From NCBI RefSeq assembly GCF_000814325.1, contig NZ_JPHF01000004.1:372001-436000 (forward strand): 64,000 bases of DNA. Direction: 5' to 3'. Below the pieces are notes generated by a model that made no database searches, was not told where the DNA came from, and saw nothing but the letters and a program-made list of their open reading frames with translations. Positions within the stretch are counted from its first letter, which is position 1. Each line of letters starts with the position of its first letter. Source of the stretch: Flavihumibacter sp. ZG627 (GTDB lineage Bacteria > Bacteroidota > Bacteroidia > Chitinophagales > Chitinophagaceae). Positions 44,160 to 53,389 of the stretch are shown piece by piece. The position numbers and the translations under genes were made by a program.

Positions 44160-44324
44160 GACAGATTGAATTAGAACAAATAATGATAGAAAGATAAATC
44201 CAAAAAACAAATGGTAGTTAGTTTTTTCAAGGTTATGACCGATATTATAAATAATAGTCAAAATAAAACGCATCCATTTGGTTAGTTTTTAAGAATTTTG
44301 CATTTCTATTATAAAATATACAAA

Positions 44325-45728
44325 ATGAGCAATAGCCCCAGTACACTGTTCGATAAAGTGTGGGATTCGCATGTGGTGCGTAAGATCCAGGATGGCCCCG
44401 ATGTGTTTTTCATCGATCGTCATTTTATTCATGAAGTAACAAGTCCGGTTGCATTCCTCGGTCTAGAAACGCGTGGACTAAAAGTTATGTTCCCCGAGAA
44501 AACTTTTGCCACGGCCGATCATAATACACCTACTATCAACCAGCACCTTCCTGTTGAAGATCCATTGTCTGCCAAACAATTAAAAGCACTTGAAACCAAC
44601 TCTGCCAAATATGGCATATCGCATTGGGGACTGGGGAATCCAAAGAATGGTATTGTGCATGTTGTTGGTCCGGAGAACGGCATAACCTTACCGGGCATGA
44701 CCATCGTTTGTGGTGATTCACACACTTCAACGCATGGGGCATTCGGCGCTATTGCATTTGGGATAGGAACCTCCGAGGTGGAGATGGTACTTTCCTCACA
44801 ATGTATCATGCAGCCAAAGCCAAAGAAAATGCGGATCAATGTGAATGGTACCCTGAACAAAGGCGTTACCCCAAAAGATGTGATCCTCTATATTATCTCA
44901 AAACTATCCGCCGCCGGGGCAACTGGTTATTTCGTGGAATATGCGGGGGAGGTGTTTGAAAACATGAGTATGGAAGGCAGGATGACCGTGTGCAATATGA
45001 GCATTGAGATGGGTGCCCGTGGTGGAATGATTGCTCCTGATGAAACTACCTTTAATTATATAAAGGGAAGGGAGAAAGCACCTAAGGGAGAAGCCTGGGA
45101 GAGGGATCTGGCCTACTGGAAAACGCTCAAAACAGATGAAGGAGCAAGCTTCGACATCGAATATTCTTATGATGCTTCCGATATTGAACCAATGATCACC
45201 TTTGGTACCAATCCAGGAATGGGAATAGGTATCTCCCAACATATACCCGTATCTGCCGAAACAGGTAGTGGAAAATCAAGCTATGAGAAATCGCTTAACT
45301 ACATGGGATTCCATGAAGATGATGCCATGCTGGGAAAGAAAGTGGATTATGTTTTTATTGGTAGTTGCACAAATGGTCGCATTGAAGATTTCAGAGCTTT
45401 TGCGTCTATTATTAAAGGCAGGAAAAAAGCTGATAATGTTACAGCCTGGATAGTTCCCGGATCGCATATTGTGGAGCAGCAAATTAAAGAAGAAGGAATA
45501 CTTGATATCCTGACCGAAGCCGGGTTCCAGCTCCGCCAGCCAGGATGCAGCGCATGCCTTGCCATGAATGATGATAAGATACCTGCCGGTAAATATGCAG
45601 TGAGTACCAGTAACCGGAATTTCGAGGGCAGGCAGGGGCCTGGTGCACGTACCATGCTTGCCAGTCCGCTTGTTGCAGCAGCGGCAGCAGTAACCGGCGT
45701 TGTAACTGATCCAAGGGAATTACTTTAA
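44325..45728 (+). CDS. leuC: 3-isopropylmalate/citramalate dehydratase large subunit
   Basis: Aconitase-fold dehydratase, 467 residues from ATG 44325 ([20 protein letters not shown]). The ATG at 44298 adds nine residues and is less likely. [4Fe-4S] ligands sit in [14 protein letters not shown] (C in SCTNG) and [13 protein letters not shown] (CxxC). Also [39 protein letters not shown] and the [21 protein letters not shown]-terminus. It catalyses 2-isopropylmalate to 3-isopropylmalate in leucine synthesis, and the analogous step with citramalate in the pyruvate route to isoleucine. First gene of a leuC-leuD-synthase-leuB cluster. Confidence 0.96.
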   Translation: MSNSPSTLFDKVWDSHVVRKIQDGPDVFFIDRHFIHEVTSPVAFLGLETRGLKVMFPEKTFATADHNTPTINQHLPVEDPLSAKQLKALETNSAKYGISHWGLGNPKNGIVHVVGPENGITLPGMTIVCGDSHTSTHGAFGAIAFGIGTSEVEMVLSSQCIMQPKPKKMRINVNGTLNKGVTPKDVILYIISKLSAAGATGYFVEYAGEVFENMSMEGRMTVCNMSIEMGARGGMIAPDETTFNYIKGREKAPKGEAWERDLAYWKTLKTDEGASFDIEYSYDASDIEPMITFGTNPGMGIGISQHIPVSAETGSGKSSYEKSLNYMGFHEDDAMLGKKVDYVFIGSCTNGRIEDFRAFASIIKGRKKADNVTAWIVPGSHIVEQQIKEEGILDILTEAGFQLRQPGCSACLAMNDDKIPAGKYAVSTSNRNFEGRQGPGARTMLASPLVAAAAAVTGVVTDPRELL

Positions 45729-45752
45729 TGCATCAAACATCTAATTAAACTT

Positions 45753-46349
45753 ATGGCTTACGATAAATTCACTATACTCACCAGTTCTGCGGTACCCATG
45801 CCCATAGAAAATGTTGATACCGACCAGATCATACCGGCACGCTTCCTTAAAGCAACGGAAAGAAAAGGTTTTGGAGATAACCTGTTCCGCGACTGGCGAT
45901 ACAATTCTGACAATACACCAAAACAGGATTTTATCCTCAACAACCCCATCTATTCGGGAAAGATTCTGGTAGCGGGAAAAAATTTTGGAAGTGGCAGCAG
46001 CCGGGAACATGCAGCATGGGCCATTTATGATTATGGCTTCCGCTGTGTCGTTTCAAGTTTTTTTGCTGATATCTTCAAGGGCAATGCCCTGAATATTGGG
46101 ATCCTGCCAGTTCAGGTAAGTCCGGAATTCCTCGACAGGATATTCAGTGCAATAGAAGCTGATCCTCATACAGAACTAGAAATAAACCTGCCACAACAAA
46201 GCATAACCATTTTAGCCACCGGAGAGTCAGCATCTTTTGATATCAATGGATATAAAAAAGACAACATGACCAATGGTTATGACGACATTGATTACCTGCA
46301 GGCAATGAAGGAAGAGATACAGGCTTTTGCTTCAAAAAGTTTATACTAA
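45753..46349 (+). CDS. leuD: 3-isopropylmalate/citramalate dehydratase small subunit
   Basis: 198-residue partner of LeuC. Motifs are [20 protein letters not shown] (residues 12-31), [20 protein letters not shown] with the catalytic-loop SREHA, and [20 protein letters not shown]. It lies 24 bases after leuC. The end of leuD overlaps the extended reading frame of the next gene, but that gene's probable start is 22 bases after the leuD stop. Confidence 0.96.
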   Translation: MAYDKFTILTSSAVPMPIENVDTDQIIPARFLKATERKGFGDNLFRDWRYNSDNTPKQDFILNNPIYSGKILVAGKNFGSGSSREHAAWAIYDYGFRCVVSSFFADIFKGNALNIGILPVQVSPEFLDRIFSAIEADPHTELEINLPQQSITILATGESASFDINGYKKDNMTNGYDDIDYLQAMKEEIQAFASKSLY

Positions 46350-46371
46350 AATAGTAATCCGCAAGAGCATA

Positions 46372-47907
46372 ATGCCCCAGTCAAGAAGAATGATCGAAAT
46401 AATGGATACCACACTTCGCGATGGTGAACAAACCAGCGGAGTATCTTTTTCTGCTTCAGAAAAACTAACCATTGCGCAGTTACTCTTAACTGAAGTAAAA
46501 GTGGATCGTATTGAAATTGCGTCGGCACGTGTATCAGAAGGTGAGTTTGATGCAGTTAAAAAAATAACGAAGTGGGCAAAAGCAAAAGGCTTACTTAATA
46601 AAGTGGAAGTGCTCACATTTGTTGATGGTGATGTATCAGTACAATGGATGATCAGGGCCGGAGCAAAGGTGATGAACCTGTTGACAAAGGGATCACTCAA
46701 CCATCTCACCCATCAACTTAAGAAAAAGCCGGAGGAGCATTTTTCGGATGTTGCAGGAGTTCTTGCACTAGCAAAAAAGAAAGGGCTGGAAGCTAATGTT
46801 TACCTGGAAGACTGGAGCAATGGAATGCGGCATTCCCGTGACTATGTTTTTCAATACCTCGATTTCCTGGTTACCCAGCCGTTAAAGAGGATCATGCTTC
46901 CTGATACACTTGGCGTACTCACCCCTGCAGAAGTTTATGATTATGTATCAGAGATCGTAAAACGTTATCCCGGAATCCATTTTGATTTTCACGCCCATAA
47001 TGATTATGACCTGGGTACTGCCAATGTACTTGAAGGAGTGAAAGCAGGTGCACATGGTCTTCACCTAACCATTAACGGTATGGGTGAAAGAGCGGGTAAT
47101 GCACCACTAGCCAGTGCGATAGCTGTTATTAATGATTTCATGCCAAATGTTAAAACAGGGGTTGTAGAAAAATCCCTGTACACGGTAAGCAAGTTGGTAG
47201 AAGCTTTTTCCGGCTTTCGTATTCCGGTGAACAAACCGGTGGTGGGAGAAAATGTATTTACCCAAACAGCCGGCATTCATGCAGATGGCGACAAAAAGAA
47301 TAAACTCTACTTCAGTGACCTGATGCCGGAGCGTTTTGGCAGGCAGCGTAAATATGCACTTGGCAAAACCAGCGGTAAAGCAAATATTGAAAATAACCTT
47401 GCCCAACTGGGAATAGAATTATCCGATCATGACCTTAAGAAAGTTACCCAGCGTATCATAGAACTGGGAGATCGAAAAGAAGTAGTAACGCAGGCAGATC
47501 TTCCCTATATCATATCGGATGTGCTGGATAGCAATACCATCGAAGAGAAAGTGCGGATAGAAAATTATGTGCTGACGCATGCAAAAAATCTCAACCCATC
47601 CGTAACCCTTCAGATTTGCATGAATGGTGAATTCTTCGAGGAGCAGGCACAGGGTGACGGACAGTACGATGCCTTTATGAACGCTCTGAAAAAAGTATAT
47701 AAACAGAAAAAAATTGAACTACCCCTGCTAACGGATTACGCAGTTCGCATTCCCCCTGGGGGAAAAAGTGATGCTTTATGTGAAACCATTATAACCTGGC
47801 GGGAGCATAATAATAAAGAATTTAAGACAAGGGGTCTTGACAGTGATCAAACAGTTTCAGCTATAAAAGCTACGCAGAAAATGCTGAATATCATCCCGCA
47901 TCCCTAA
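46372..47907 (+). CDS. cimA: (R)-citramalate synthase-like, 2-isopropylmalate synthase family
   Basis: 511 residues from ATG 46372, which is MPQSRRMIEIMDTTLRDGEQ. The catalytic TIM barrel has R16-D17 in TLRDGEQTSGVSFSASEKL, E146 in YLEDWSNG and the metal site in FHAHNDYDLGTANVL. The linker and C-terminal allosteric (LeuA-dimer) domain end DQTVSAIKATQKML. Aligned by memory to Leptospira citramalate synthase the numbering coincides: L81 (VEVLTFVDG), L104 (MNLLTKGSL) and Y144 (NVYLEDW), the three hydrophobic residues said to make the pyruvate pocket, are all kept. Ordinary LeuA has different residues there. It could make citramalate from pyruvate and acetyl-CoA. Proposed by sequence likeness only. 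It lies between leuD and leuB. Confidence 0.75.
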   Translation: MPQSRRMIEIMDTTLRDGEQTSGVSFSASEKLTIAQLLLTEVKVDRIEIASARVSEGEFDAVKKITKWAKAKGLLNKVEVLTFVDGDVSVQWMIRAGAKVMNLLTKGSLNHLTHQLKKKPEEHFSDVAGVLALAKKKGLEANVYLEDWSNGMRHSRDYVFQYLDFLVTQPLKRIMLPDTLGVLTPAEVYDYVSEIVKRYPGIHFDFHAHNDYDLGTANVLEGVKAGAHGLHLTINGMGERAGNAPLASAIAVINDFMPNVKTGVVEKSLYTVSKLVEAFSGFRIPVNKPVVGENVFTQTAGIHADGDKKNKLYFSDLMPERFGRQRKYALGKTSGKANIENNLAQLGIELSDHDLKKVTQRIIELGDRKEVVTQADLPYIISDVLDSNTIEEKVRIENYVLTHAKNLNPSVTLQICMNGEFFEEQAQGDGQYDAFMNALKKVYKQKKIELPLLTDYAVRIPPGGKSDALCETIITWREHNNKEFKTRGLDSDQTVSAIKATQKMLNIIPHP

Positions 47908-47940
47908 ATTTCAGAATAACTATTTCATTAATTATTAAGC

Positions 47941-49014
47941 ATGGCAACAAAACATATTTTGATCGTACCCGGAGATGGGATCGGACAGGAAGTAACAGCA
48001 GTAGGAAAAAAGGTACTTGATAGAATAGCAGAAAAATTTGGTCATACATTTACGTACGATGAGGCGCTGATTGGTCATGTGGCAATTGAAGCCACGGGTA
48101 ATCCCTTACCCGATGAATCACTTGAAAAAATGCGCAAATCGGATGCTGTACTTTTTGGCGCAGTGGGCCATCCCAAATATGATAATGACCCTTCTGCTAA
48201 AGTGAGGCCGGAACAAGGTTTATTAAAAATGCGTAAAGAACTGGGACTCTATGCCAATCTCCGTCCTATCAAATTATTCGATGAATTACTGGATGCTTCC
48301 AGTATTAAACCAGAAATACTGAAAGGTGCTGATATCCTTTTCTTCCGTGAACTCACAGGCGATATTTATTTCGGTGAGAAGGGTCGTAAAAACAATGGCG
48401 ACACTGCCTTTGATGTTGCGGAATATAGCCGCTATGAAGTGGAGCGCATTGCACGAAAGGCTTTTGATGCTGCCCGCACCAGAAGGAAAAAACTCTGTTC
48501 GGTGGATAAGGCAAATGTTCTGGAAACATCAAGATTATGGCGCGAAGTTATTCAGCAGGTTGCTCCTGAATATCCTGATGTAGAAGTGGAACACCAGTTT
48601 GTTGATGCAACTGCAATGTTATTAATAAAAGATCCTCGTCGTTTTGATGTTGTTGTAACCGCAAATCTTTTTGGCGATATACTCACTGATGAGGCGTCGC
48701 AGATAGCCGGATCGATGGGTATGCTGGCAAGTGCTTCCATTGGCGATGGAACAGGAGTTTATGAACCCATCCACGGTTCAGCACATGATATCACAGGTAA
48801 GGGACTCGCAAATCCATTAGCATCTATTCTATCCGCAGCTTTGTTGCTTGATATATCTTTTGGTATGAAAACAGAATCCGAAACAATCATCAACGCAGTT
48901 GATAAGGTACTCAAAGATGGATTCCGCACCCGCGATATAGCGGATACAAAAACGCAATCCAACATGATCCTTGGAACCGACGCAATGGGTGAAGCTGTAT
49001 TGAAATTCATCTAA
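47941..49014 (+). CDS. leuB: 3-isopropylmalate dehydrogenase
   Basis: 357-residue NAD-dependent beta-decarboxylating dehydrogenase. N-terminal ILIVPGDGIGQEVTAVGKKV is diagnostic. Substrate residues are in LRKELGLYANLRPIKLF and FFRELTGDIYFGEKG. Metal and Lys/Tyr catalytic residues are near VVTANLFGDILTDEASQIAG (the IPMDH signature) and EPIHGSAHDITGKGLANPLA. It acts on 3-isopropylmalate and on 3-methylmalate when the citramalate route operates. It lies 33 bases after the synthase and its last codons overlap the convergent FAD oxidase by 4 bases. Confidence 0.96.
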   Translation: MATKHILIVPGDGIGQEVTAVGKKVLDRIAEKFGHTFTYDEALIGHVAIEATGNPLPDESLEKMRKSDAVLFGAVGHPKYDNDPSAKVRPEQGLLKMRKELGLYANLRPIKLFDELLDASSIKPEILKGADILFFRELTGDIYFGEKGRKNNGDTAFDVAEYSRYEVERIARKAFDAARTRRKKLCSVDKANVLETSRLWREVIQQVAPEYPDVEVEHQFVDATAMLLIKDPRRFDVVVTANLFGDILTDEASQIAGSMGMLASASIGDGTGVYEPIHGSAHDITGKGLANPLASILSAALLLDISFGMKTESETIINAVDKVLKDGFRTRDIADTKTQSNMILGTDAMGEAVLKFI

Positions 49015-51878
49015 TCAGGTCTTGTACAATCATCCACCAAATATAAAATGGATGTATAGTTTTTCCTGACGGCCTCCGATAATGCAATCTCACAGGTTTT
49101 TCCACTTGAGTAATACCCATCATATACCATTTCGCTAACCTCCGCTGCTTCTTCGGCAGTAGCGGAGGCCGTAAGCTCCGGAAATAGAAAACCCCTGTCA
49201 CCTGCCATTCCGCAACATCCGGCATGCAGGGGAACAACCACTTCATCAGCACACTGCTTCGCTATATCTTTGAATACTTCATTCAATCCCATTTTCTCTA
49301 AAGAACAAACAGGGTGTAGGACAATGGATTTTTTCTTCCGGTGAATTGTAGTCCCGGGAAGCACCATGTCACGCAAATATTCCACACTATCCAGTATCCT
49401 GAGAGCCCTGAATTTTTCTTTGTTAGGAGTGGAAAGAATTGAATAGGAATTATACAATGACTGGGTACAGGAACTAATATCCAATACAACAGGCAATTTT
49501 CCGGAATCAGTCCATGAATAAATCTTTTCAATAGTTTTATTGGCTATTAGTATATAAGCATCATTAAATCCTTTAGAGGAAAATATTTGTCCGCAGCAGG
49601 ATCCGTGAATATCATCAGGAATGATCACCTCAATACCCGCATTTGTAGATGCAGCAATAAATACATCGATAATATTTTTGCGTGGATCAGACGCATCACC
49701 CATCACCCTGTTAATACAAGCGGGGAAATATAGGATCTTCGATTTCCCGGAAACTGTATGAAGAGTGGGTTTATAAATCCCTGGCCGTCGTTTGGATGGT
49801 GCGGCTTGTAGCTGATTATTCCATAGAGGAAATGTTGGTATCAGTTTTCGTAACACAACTGTAAAACGGCGCATTGTTTGATCCCCAAAAATGGAATTGA
49901 TGAAGGAGCCAGCCTTAAGGCCAAAATAAACCGCCTTTTCAATCAACCTGAAGTTGCGGGCTACAAAAGCTACCATATTCTTTTGATGTGGAAGATGGTT
50001 TTCACTGCGTAGTCGTTTTACCAGTGAACCTGTATTGATATCAACAGGACATGCAGCTGCACAAAGTCCATCCACTGCGCAGGTGTCAAGACCATCATAT
50101 TGATATTGTTCCAATAACAGCTTATGCCTGCTATGATTTCCACTTGTTGTAAGCCTGCGGAGCTCCCTGCGCACCACAATTCGCTGCCGGGGAGTTAGAG
50201 TTATATTTCTACTTGGACATCGGTGTTCGCAAAAACCACATTCTATGCATTTATCTACTTCTTCTTCAACCCGTGGAAGATCTTTAAGGTCCTTTGTATG
50301 TGCCGCCAGATCAGCATTTATTATTACTCCCGGATTAAGCAAATTATGCGGATCAATCACCTGCTTAAGCTCTTTCATGATGGCATACAATTCGCCTCCC
50401 CACTCTGCTTCCACAAAAGGAGCCATATTTCTACCTGTACCATGTTCCGCCTTGAGTGCTCCATCGTACCTGTTCACTACCAGGTGTACCACATCACGTA
50501 TGAAGAGATCATAACGTTTGATCTCATCACTGCTATCGAAAGCCTGTGTAACAACGAAATGGATATTCCCATCCTTGGCATGCCCGAATATGATTGCATC
50601 CTGGTAACCATGAATTTTGAAAAGTTTCTGCAGGTCTGCAATAGCATTACCCAGCATCTCAACCGGAAAGGCGATATCCTCCAGAATGACCGTCGTACCA
50701 CTTGCACGAACAGCTCCTACTGCCGGAAACATTCCTTTCCTGATTTTCCACAGGAAGGCCTGTTCCTTTTTATCGGTGGTAAAAAGTGCGGGAAATAATA
50801 GGCTGAGTTCCGGTGAAAGTCGATTGAATGCATCCATCTGCTCCTGAAGCAGCTCCTTTTTATAAGCCTGGAATTCCACCAAAAGCGCAGCAGCCGGGGC
50901 AGGTAATGTTCTAACTATTGCCGGAACACCTTCTAAACTATCCACCGATCTTAAGGCAGACCGATCCATGAGTTCAACAGCTTCCGCACCCAGCATTTTC
51001 AGTGGAGGGATGGCATCACAAGCGCGATATATATCAGTAAAATATAACATCGCTGTGGCTTTCTCCGGGTAATCGGGAACAGTTTCTAATACAGCTTCAG
51101 AAATGAATCCAAGTGTACCCTCTCCTCCTATTAACATGTGCGCAAGAATATCAAGAGGATCCGAAAAATCTACAAAGGCATTTATAGAATAACCAACCGT
51201 ATTTTTTGTTTTATACTTCCTCCGGATTTTTTCGAACAATGTTTTATCTGCATGAATATGTTCTCTTAATTCAAGCAGCTTTTTATAAATATCAGCACAC
51301 TCATATTTGAAACGTCCATAGTCATCTTTGTTCTCAGTAGAATATGCTTTCCCGTTTGGGAGAATGAATTTTATATAGCGGGTTGTATGATAGGAATTCT
51401 TGCTAACACCGCAGCACATACCACTGGCATTATTGGAAAGTATGCCACCCATCATGGCAGAACTTATGCTTGCCGGGTCGGGACCAATTTTTTTTCCAAG
51501 TGCCTTCAGCTTTGCATTTACCATGGCGCCAATAGCACCTGGTTGTACACGAATGCGATCCCCATTTAAATCCTCAATCTTTATTCCATTCCAGTGCTGA
51601 CTGATATCAACAAGAATACCATCTGTAATGGATTGTCCCGACAGGCTGGTACCCGCTGCCCTGAATGTTATGGGAATACCATGTTGTTTTGAAAATGCAA
51701 AAAGGGCTTTAATCTCTTCTTCAGATACCGGTTGTACAACTGCCTTAGGAAGGAGATAATAAAATCCCGCATCAGGTGCATAAGAAACCAGGTCTATAAG
51801 TCTCGATTTGATCCTTGACACCGGAATGATAACTTCAAGAGCTTTCCCCGTTTCGGTTTTATCATGCTTATTCATCAA
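49011..51878 (-). CDS. FAD-linked oxidase fused to Fe-S (GlcD + GlcF-like) dehydrogenase
   Basis: 955-residue flavoprotein with an iron-sulfur half. Residues 1-460 are an FAD-binding PCMH/VAO domain: ITFRAAGTSLSGQSITDGIL (P-loop for FAD) and a C-terminal FAD-oxidase part (KDGNIHFVVTQAFD). Residues 535-640 carry two ferredoxin clusters (CIECGFCEHRCPS and CAVDGLCAAACPVDINTGSL). The remainder (about 700-955) has CCG domains (SCCGQIFSSKGF and AGCCGMAGDRGF) as in GlcF/HdrD subunits. The layout matches FAD-linked dehydrogenases such as D-lactate or glycolate oxidase types of the YdiJ/Dld group. Electrons probably go to quinone. It overlaps leuB by 4 bases, convergent. The exact substrate is not known. 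Confidence 0.85.
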   Translation of the reverse strand: MMNKHDKTETGKALEVIIPVSRIKSRLIDLVSYAPDAGFYYLLPKAVVQPVSEEEIKALFAFSKQHGIPITFRAAGTSLSGQSITDGILVDISQHWNGIKIEDLNGDRIRVQPGAIGAMVNAKLKALGKKIGPDPASISSAMMGGILSNNASGMCCGVSKNSYHTTRYIKFILPNGKAYSTENKDDYGRFKYECADIYKKLLELREHIHADKTLFEKIRRKYKTKNTVGYSINAFVDFSDPLDILAHMLIGGEGTLGFISEAVLETVPDYPEKATAMLYFTDIYRACDAIPPLKMLGAEAVELMDRSALRSVDSLEGVPAIVRTLPAPAAALLVEFQAYKKELLQEQMDAFNRLSPELSLLFPALFTTDKKEQAFLWKIRKGMFPAVGAVRASGTTVILEDIAFPVEMLGNAIADLQKLFKIHGYQDAIIFGHAKDGNIHFVVTQAFDSSDEIKRYDLFIRDVVHLVVNRYDGALKAEHGTGRNMAPFVEAEWGGELYAIMKELKQVIDPHNLLNPGVIINADLAAHTKDLKDLPRVEEEVDKCIECGFCEHRCPSRNITLTPRQRIVVRRELRRLTTSGNHSRHKLLLEQYQYDGLDTCAVDGLCAAACPVDINTGSLVKRLRSENHLPHQKNMVAFVARNFRLIEKAVYFGLKAGSFINSIFGDQTMRRFTVVLRKLIPTFPLWNNQLQAAPSKRRPGIYKPTLHTVSGKSKILYFPACINRVMGDASDPRKNIIDVFIAASTNAGIEVIIPDDIHGSCCGQIFSSKGFNDAYILIANKTIEKIYSWTDSGKLPVVLDISSCTQSLYNSYSILSTPNKEKFRALRILDSVEYLRDMVLPGTTIHRKKKSIVLHPVCSLEKMGLNEVFKDIAKQCADEVVVPLHAGCCGMAGDRGFLFPELTASATAEEAAEVSEMVYDGYYSSGKTCEIALSEAVRKNYTSILYLVDDCTRPD

Positions 51879-52212
51879 TTTGAAACTAAATATTTTGACC
51901 AGGCACCTTAATTGTTCTATTTAATACAGTATAAAATTACTAATAAGATTAGCTTTTTATTACATTTAACCCTTGCTCCATCATTGCTCTATCATTGCTC
52001 CATCGGAGCTCTATAATTGCACCATCCGCAACTGCTAATTATTTTATCAAAAAAGCTATACACCCGCAGTAATATACAACTGCTGATGGCTGTTTCCAAA
52101 TATGTATCGTCCTCGCTTAATCATAGCTGTGAGCGCTTAATACGGTGTAGTCAACAGCATGAATTTCGATGCCGGAAATAAATTGTTTAATTTTTCATGA
52201 TAAATACCATTT
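51879..52212. other. 334-base intergenic region with a short tandem repeat
   Basis: AT-rich divergent gap between the FAD oxidase and the NYN gene. No gene, tRNA or terminator is seen. It contains three imperfect 11-base units at 51973-52005 (TTGCTCCATCA, TTGCTCTATCA, TTGCTCCATCG) followed by a related, degraded copy near 52015. Promoters for both genes should be here. Confidence 0.6.
51973..52005. repeat. Three tandem 11-base repeats
   Basis: TTGCTCCATCA / TTGCTCTATCA / TTGCTCCATCG, differing at single positions, with period 11 (about one helical turn). It could be a regulatory protein site or replication slippage. No known family is implied. Confidence 0.7.
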
Positions 52213-52974
52213 ATGGATATCAAAGATCTTCGCCTTGCTGTACTTATAGATGCAGACAATGTACCTTCTTCACATGTAAAGGAAATGTTCGAAGAAATTG
52301 CCAAATATGGTACGCCTACTTTCAAAAGGATATATGCGGACTGGACTAAACCGCATGTATCGGGATGGAAAAATGTATTACTTGAAAATGCGATCACACC
52401 CGTTCAGCAATACAGCTATTCTACGGGAAAGAATTCAAGCGACAGCGCCCTGATAATTGATGCCATGGATATTTTATATACAGGCAAAGTAGATGGGTTC
52501 TGCATCGTTTCAAGTGATAGTGATTTTACCAGGCTGGCTACAAGGCTGCGGGAAGCGGGAATGGCAGTTATAGGGATTGGCGAAAAGAAAACCCTTACCC
52601 CTTTTATTTCTGCATGTGATAAGTTTATATACATGGAAATCTTAAAGGGAAGTTCGAAAGATCAGTCTCCTGAAAAAAGTAAAAAGCAGGTAGCGAAAGA
52701 AAAGGTAAACATCGATGAACCCATTAATAAAATAGATCACAAACTGATAAGGATTCTCACGGACAGCATTTCTGATATTGCAGATGAAACGGGTTGGGCC
52801 TTCCTGGGCGAATTAGGCAGCATGCTGATCAAGAAAATGCCGGATTTTGATTCCAGGAACTATGGATTTGATAAATTACTTCCGCTGATCAAAAGCCTTG
52901 ATACCCGCTTTGAAATTGATGAAAGAGAAACGGGAAGAAAAAATATCCGCCATATTTATGTTAAGGTAAAATAA
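52213..52974 (+). CDS. NYN-domain (PIN-like) protein with C-terminal OST-HTH/LOTUS domain
   Basis: 253 residues. The NYN domain (about 5-145) starts LRLAVLIDADNVPSSHVKEM, where D13 and D15 in the IDADN motif are the usual acidic metal-binding residues, and includes GTPTFKRIYADW, SSDSALIIDAMDIL and IVSSDSDFTRLATRLREAG with the SSDSDF acidic motif. Linker about 150-175 is rich in K. The C-terminal part (about 178-250: KLIRILTDSISDIADETGWA and FDKLLPLIKSLDTRFEID) resembles an OST-HTH/LOTUS RNA-binding domain. LabA-type NYN-LOTUS proteins are predicted ribonucleases or RNA-binding factors. Starts ATG 52213. Followed at 12 bases by TMEM220-like. Confidence 0.85.
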   Translation: MDIKDLRLAVLIDADNVPSSHVKEMFEEIAKYGTPTFKRIYADWTKPHVSGWKNVLLENAITPVQQYSYSTGKNSSDSALIIDAMDILYTGKVDGFCIVSSDSDFTRLATRLREAGMAVIGIGEKKTLTPFISACDKFIYMEILKGSSKDQSPEKSKKQVAKEKVNIDEPINKIDHKLIRILTDSISDIADETGWAFLGELGSMLIKKMPDFDSRNYGFDKLLPLIKSLDTRFEIDERETGRKNIRHIYVKVK

Positions 52975-52986
52975 TTGGTGCCCCTT

Positions 52987-53361
52987 ATGAAGATCCTGAA
53001 CATTGTTTTCACCATGCTTTTCCTCCTGTTTGCAGCGCTTCAATGGAATGATCCGGATCCGCTGATATGGATTCCAATTTATCTCTATGCTGCCGTATTA
53101 ACATTCCTCGCAGCGCGCAGGAAATACTATCCCCGACTCTATTTGCTGGGAATAGGTATTTACCTTTTATATGCTTTATACCTTTTTTTTGAAAAGAATG
53201 GGGTGTTATCATGGGCTACGGAACATGATGCAGAGAACCTCGTAGAAACGATGCAGGCTTCAAAACCATGGATCGAGTCAACCCGTGAATTTGGCGGTCT
53301 TCTCTTTGTAATTATTGCATTGCTTCTTAATTACCGGGCACAAAAAAAGGGCCCTGGTTGA
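52987..53361 (+). CDS. TMEM220-like small integral membrane protein
   Basis: From ATG 52987 it gives 124 residues. Four predicted helices (about 3-18, 27-45, 52-72, and 104-122) are separated by short loops. The motif AALQWNDPDPLIWIPIYLYA is the conserved part of the TMEM220 family. Function is unknown. The last codons run into a strong hairpin that serves the opposite-strand gene. The TTG at 52975 gives four extra residues and is less likely. Confidence 0.75.
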   Translation: MKILNIVFTMLFLLFAALQWNDPDPLIWIPIYLYAAVLTFLAARRKYYPRLYLLGIGIYLLYALYLFFEKNGVLSWATEHDAENLVETMQASKPWIESTREFGGLLFVIIALLLNYRAQKKGPG

Positions 53362-53373
53362 AGAGGGCCCTTT
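53346..53373 (-). terminator. Terminator downstream of the Asp-box protein gene, inside the TMEM220-like gene end
   Basis: Inverted repeat AAAGGGCCC (53346-53354) and GGGCCCTTT (53365-53373) with a 10-base loop. On the minus strand it is followed by about seven T, so it is a terminator for the large minus-strand gene ending at 53390. It overlaps the final codons and stop of the TMEM220-like gene. It may also work in the plus direction, where the downstream T-run is weaker. Confidence 0.85.
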
Positions 53374-53389
53374 AAGTTAATTTCTTAAC

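Noticed and set aside
44160-44273. 38-residue extension of the secreted Gfo/Idh gene
   Set aside because: Signal peptide starts at 44159; the longer frame would hide it behind a non-signal leader.
44281-44324. Promoter of leuC from a GAATTTTG near-match
   Set aside because: Only a near match to TAnnTTTG and no -33 element at proper spacing.
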